Assembly (NCBI GenBank): GCA_035192965.1 | Contig: CP136571.1 | Span: forward strand, 1,446,501-1,510,500 | Direction: 5' to 3' | DNA length: 64,000 bases | Source of the DNA: Fuscovulum sp. | Lineage (GTDB): Bacteria > Pseudomonadota > Alphaproteobacteria > Rhodobacterales > Rhodobacteraceae | Shown here: one piece after another, positions 60,998 to 64,000 of the stretch | Position numbering within the stretch: the stretch's first letter is position 1 | Layout: each line of letters begins with the position of its first letter | Made by a program: the position numbers and the translations under genes | Notes under the pieces: model-generated | What the model saw: the letters and a program-made list of their open reading frames with translations, nothing else | Database searches by the model: none | Told to the model about the DNA's origin: nothing

Positions 60998-62290
60998 ATG
61001 GCCAATGTGGTTGTCGTGGGCGCCCAATGGGGCGACGAGGGCAAGGGCAAGATCGTCGACTGGCTCTCCGAGCGTGCCGATATCGTCGCCCGCTTTCAGG
61101 GCGGCCACAATGCCGGGCATACGCTGGTCATTGATGGCAATGTCTACAAGCTGTCACTGCTGCCCTCGGGCATCGTGCGCGGCGGCAAGCTGTCGGTCAT
61201 CGGCAATGGCGTGGTGCTGGACCCTTGGGCGCTGCTGTCCGAGATCGAAAAACTGCGCGGGCAGGGGGTGGATGTCACCCCCGACAACCTGATGGTCGCG
61301 GAAAACACGCCCCTTATCCTGCCTGTCCACGGTGAACTGGACCGCGCCCGTGAAGGCCAGACTGCGGTGGCCAAGATCGGCACCACCGGGCGCGGCATCG
61401 GCCCCGCCTATGAAGATAAGGTCGGCCGCCGCAGCATCCGCGTGGCCGACCTAGGGGATGAGGCAACGCTGGATCTTCGCATTGGCCGTCTGCTCACCCA
61501 TCATAACGCCCTGCGTGCGGGCCTTGGTCTGGAACCCGTCGATCCCGTCGCGCTCAAGGCGCAACTGATGGAGGTCGCGCCCAAGATCCTGCCCTATGCC
61601 AAACCGGTCTGGAAAGTGCTGACCGATGCCCGCCGCGCGGGCAAGCGCATCCTGTTCGAAGGCGCACAAGGCGCGCTTCTGGATGTGGATTTCGGCACCT
61701 ACCCCTATGTCACCTCATCGAACACTTTGGCCGGCATGGCCGCCACCGGCACCGGGCTTGGTCCGACTGCGGTGGATTTCGTCCTTGGCATCGTCAAGGC
61801 CTACACCACCCGCGTGGGTGAAGGCCCCTTCCCGACAGAGCTTTTCGATGCCGACGGCGCGCGCCTTGGTGAACGCGGCCATGAGTTTGGCACCGTGACG
61901 GGGCGCAAGCGCCGCTGCGGCTGGTTCGATGCCGTGCTGGTGCGCCAGACCTGCGCCACCTCGGGCGTGTCGGGCATTGCATTGACGAAACTCGATGTTC
62001 TGGACGGGTTTGAGACGCTGAAAATCTGCGTGGGCTATGAACTTGATGGCCAGCGGCTGGATTACTTGCCCACTGCCGCGAACCTTCAGGCCCGCGTCAC
62101 CCCGATCTATGAGGAAATGGAAGGCTGGACCCAATCCACCGCCGGCGCGCGGTCCTGGGCCGATCTGCCGGGTGCGGCGATCAAATATGTCCGCCGGATC
62201 GAAGAGTTGATCCACTGCCCTGTCGCGCTACTTTCCACCTCGCCGGAACGCGACGACACGATCCTCGTGACCGACCCGTTCGAGGATTGA
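60998..62290 (+). CDS. purA: Adenylosuccinate synthetase
   Basis: A 430-residue enzyme linking IMP and aspartate with GTP in AMP synthesis. Motifs: [19 protein letters not shown] (P-loop, catalytic Asp), GGHNAGHT (catalytic His), [16 protein letters not shown], and [19 protein letters not shown]. The C-terminal [14 protein letters not shown] is family-typical. ATG at 60998 gives the standard N-terminus. Confidence 0.97.
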   Translation: MANVVVVGAQWGDEGKGKIVDWLSERADIVARFQGGHNAGHTLVIDGNVYKLSLLPSGIVRGGKLSVIGNGVVLDPWALLSEIEKLRGQGVDVTPDNLMVAENTPLILPVHGELDRAREGQTAVAKIGTTGRGIGPAYEDKVGRRSIRVADLGDEATLDLRIGRLLTHHNALRAGLGLEPVDPVALKAQLMEVAPKILPYAKPVWKVLTDARRAGKRILFEGAQGALLDVDFGTYPYVTSSNTLAGMAATGTGLGPTAVDFVLGIVKAYTTRVGEGPFPTELFDADGARLGERGHEFGTVTGRKRRCGWFDAVLVRQTCATSGVSGIALTKLDVLDGFETLKICVGYELDGQRLDYLPTAANLQARVTPIYEEMEGWTQSTAGARSWADLPGAAIKYVRRIEELIHCPVALLSTSPERDDTILVTDPFED

Positions 62291-62303
62291 TCCAAGGAAA
62301 CCG

Positions 62304-62540
62304 ATGTCGCTGTCCTACAAGACCCGCCGCCGCCTGTCGCTCCTGATCCTTGTAGTCGGGTTGCCGCTCTATATCGCGGCGGCGCTCTTTACCGTCAGCC
62401 TGTTTGACCGCCCGCCGATCTGGCTCGAATTCATCGTTTATGTGGTGCTGGGCATCGTCTGGGCGTTGCCATTCCGGTCCATTTTCCGCGGCGTGGGTCA
62501 GGCCGATCCGAATGATCCGAACGCCAACCGCGGCGATTAA
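62304..62540 (+). CDS. DUF2842 small membrane protein
   Basis: A 78-residue protein with two transmembrane helices (LLILVVGLPLYIAAALFTVSLF and WLEFIVYVVLGIVWALPF), positively charged N-terminus and short polar tail. It matches the alphaproteobacterial DUF2842 family of unknown function, often found beside purA. It starts 13 bases after purA and likely shares its transcript. Confidence 0.88.
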   Translation: MSLSYKTRRRLSLLILVVGLPLYIAAALFTVSLFDRPPIWLEFIVYVVLGIVWALPFRSIFRGVGQADPNDPNANRGD

Positions 62541-62557
62541 CGCGCCGTAGAACGGAA

Positions 62558-62587
62558 AAAAGGCGGACCGTTCCCGGTCCGCCTTTT
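62558..62587. terminator. Bidirectional intrinsic terminator
   Basis: AAAAGGCGGACC-N6-GGTCCGCCTTTT gives a 12-bp stem with A-tract and T-tract on its two sides, lying between the convergent DUF2842 and acidic-protein genes. It should terminate transcription from both directions. Confidence 0.9.
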
Positions 62588-62627
62588 CCCTTGGGGTCTG
62601 AGTGGCAGCTCTCGACCCGCGATCCCG

Positions 62628-64000
62628 TTACTGCGCGAGCTTGCGCGCCTCGGCCAGATAGGTCGATTCTTCCGACAGCATGAACTGCCCGCGCCGCACC
62701 TTGGCGATGCGGCCGTCGCGCAGCAGGGTGCCAAAGCTGCGCAGCCCGTCTTCGCGCTGGAACGTCCCTTGCGGGATGACCTCTGTCAGATGCCGCATCA
62801 ATTGCGGACGGCTGAAATGCGGCCGTCCTTCGACACCGGCCAGATAGGCCGCCGATGCCTCAAGGATCTGTTCAAAGCTCGACGCCCCGATCTTTTCGAC
62901 GAACTCGGCAAATCCTTTGCTGTCGCCGAACATGTTCGACAGGTCGTCGCCCTCTTCTTCATCGTCCGACAGGTCCAGATCCGTCGCCGCCGCCATGCCG
63001 AACCCGGCCGAGGTTACGCGGCGCGGGCGGATCGGCGCAGGCGCTGCGCTGGCATTGGGCGCGCTGATCGGGCGGGGCCGGTCGATGCGCTGCTCAGAAA
63101 CCAGAACCAGCGGGGCAGGGCGTTCGCCCGTCGCCGTGCCGCGCCCGCCCGGCAGGGCGGCCTTCACCGCCATTGCCAGATCGTTGCGATAGCGCGCCAG
63201 CCGCGACACGGTTTCCGTCTCGCCCGCCTTTTCGCCGGTCACCTTGCGGTCGGCCACGGTGGCCGCCACGGCGGCCTTCAGATGCTGGATGGCCGACTGG
63301 CGGCGCTTGGTTTCGCTGCCTTCCATCTCGTTGTCGGTCTGCTTCATCAGACGGCTCAGCGCCTCATCGGCAGAGGGTCCTTCAAAGCCGCGGCGGCTGT
63401 CTTGCTGTTGCGACAGGGCGGCGACGGCATCGGCTTCCTGTTCCGCTTCGCCACGCCGCAGGGCGGCCAGTTCGCGCTGCAATTCGGCCTCATCCTCGGC
63501 CGACAGCAGGGGCGTTGATGCAAGGTTTGCGTCTGCGGCTGTGTCAACTTCGGCAAAGGCTGCCGCAGAGATTGGTGCTTCCTCGACCATCGCTTCCGGC
63601 TCTGCCACCGCTGCGGCAACAGGCGCGACCACGTCATCGCTCTTGCGGATGCGGATGACACGTGCCCGGGCACGCTGCAGCTTTTCTGCTGAACCGGGGC
63701 GAAGTTCCATGCCGCCGGATGTATCCTCGGTCACAGTCGCGGGTTCAACCGCGGCCTGTTCCGCGATCATCGCCGCACGCAGATCGTCAGCTTCAGCTTC
63801 AGCCTCGGCTTCGGCATCAACATCCGTCGCGGGCTCTGCAATCGGCGCGGCCTCGGCTTCCACAACCGCTTCCGCTTGCGCTTCGGTCGTCTCTGCCCAG
63901 GTTTCCGCCCAGATGGATTCGTCCTCTGCTACGGCTTCCTCGACAGCGGTTTCCGCCACAGGCTCGGCCTCAGGTTCCGCATTCATCACGGCGCCCAGCG
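62628..64000 (-). CDS. Acidic Ala/Glu-rich protein of unknown function, possibly cut by window edge
   Basis: At least 453 residues. The N-terminal third is low-complexity and strongly acidic (repeats such as AETAVEEAVAEDES and VDAEAEAEAEADDL), probably disordered. The middle has a basic-acidic stretch (RRQSAIQHLKAAVAATVADR). The last 100 residues form a compact conserved-looking domain (GFAEFVEKIGASSFEQILEASAAYLAG, then LIRHL-type and GRIAKVRRGQFML). GTG 63989 and ATG 63986 are possible starts, but no in-frame stop precedes them before the window end, so the gene may extend further. I do not recognise the family; no signal peptide is seen. Confidence 0.75.
   Translation of the reverse strand, partial: LGAVMNAEPEAEPVAETAVEEAVAEDESIWAETWAETTEAQAEAVVEAEAAPIAEPATDVDAEAEAEAEADDLRAAMIAEQAAVEPATVTEDTSGGMELRPGSAEKLQRARARVIRIRKSDDVVAPVAAAVAEPEAMVEEAPISAAAFAEVDTAADANLASTPLLSAEDEAELQRELAALRRGEAEQEADAVAALSQQQDSRRGFEGPSADEALSRLMKQTDNEMEGSETKRRQSAIQHLKAAVAATVADRKVTGEKAGETETVSRLARYRNDLAMAVKAALPGGRGTATGERPAPLVLVSEQRIDRPRPISAPNASAAPAPIRPRRVTSAGFGMAAATDLDLSDDEEEGDDLSNMFGDSKGFAEFVEKIGASSFEQILEASAAYLAGVEGRPHFSRPQLMRHLTEVIPQGTFQREDGLRSFGTLLRDGRIAKVRRGQFMLSEESTYLAEARKLAQ

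Overview
The window looks like the chromosome of a high-GC alphaproteobacterium, most likely Rhodobacteraceae/Paracoccaceae. The reasons are the phaZ / phaC-phaP-phaR polyhydroxybutyrate locus, a DUF2842 protein behind purA, dense coding with ATGA stop/start overlaps, and typical housekeeping proteins (RpoD, NrdR, RibD, ThyA, FolA, ThrS, PyrG, SecG, PurA). I see no rRNA, tRNA, CRISPR array or insertion sequence.

Layout. 1-8.4 kb: the 3' part of rpoD, a small hypothetical gene, a yefM-yoeB toxin-antitoxin pair with its operator, nrdR-ribD, gloA, thyA-folA, a strikingly AT-rich AAA-type ATPase gene (5814-7109) that looks imported, a DUF2177 membrane protein, an ArsC/Spx-like protein and a cold-shock gene. 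8.6-13.3 kb: thrS and three consecutive alpha/beta hydrolases, the third lacking its nucleophile serine. 13.2-17.8 kb: PHB depolymerase, synthase, phasin and the repressor PhaR, with CTGC-N3-GCAG operators in front of phaP and phaR. 17.8-18.8 kb: a LysR regulator. 18.9-28.5 kb (minus strand): a polar amino acid/amine ABC importer, two glutamine-synthetase-like gamma-glutamylation enzymes, a class I amidotransferase, a PuuB-like oxidase and a DegT-type aminotransferase, together resembling gamma-glutamylated amine (putrescine-type) catabolism.

28.6-53.9 kb is a large accessory catabolic region. It has three regulators (TetR, LysR, GntR), a cyclase/amide hydrolase, a 2,6-dihydroxypyridine-hydroxylase-like flavin monooxygenase, a cupin, a flavin reductase and a luciferase-like monooxygenase. 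It continues with a PcaD-like hydrolase, a 3-hydroxyisobutyrate-dehydrogenase-type enzyme, a GlcG-like protein, an SDR, a HisD-like dehydrogenase, two Gfo/Idh/MocA paralogues and an SsuABC/NMT1-type importer. It ends with an ACMSD-type amidohydrolase, a PuuE-like deacetylase, exporters and a three-subunit molybdenum hydroxylase. The same palindrome, TTTATC-N5-ATAAATAA, occurs at three promoters up to 24 kb apart (30183, 32434, 53889), which suggests that the adjacent TetR protein ties the region into one regulon. The substrate cannot be read from sequence; an N-heteroaromatic compound fits the enzymes best and an organosulfonate is the main alternative.

54-64 kb returns to core genes: a TerB-like protein, a PhzF-like protein, rlmJ, a TerC family protein, pyrG, secG, a decayed copy of a VOC gene next to its intact relative, purA, DUF2842 and an acidic Ala/Glu-rich protein cut by the window edge. 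Four intergenic regions (18.8, 23.6, 57.2 and 60.8 kb) carry clusters of short palindromes of a common style; at 60835-60898 three perfect palindromes abut without a single spare base.
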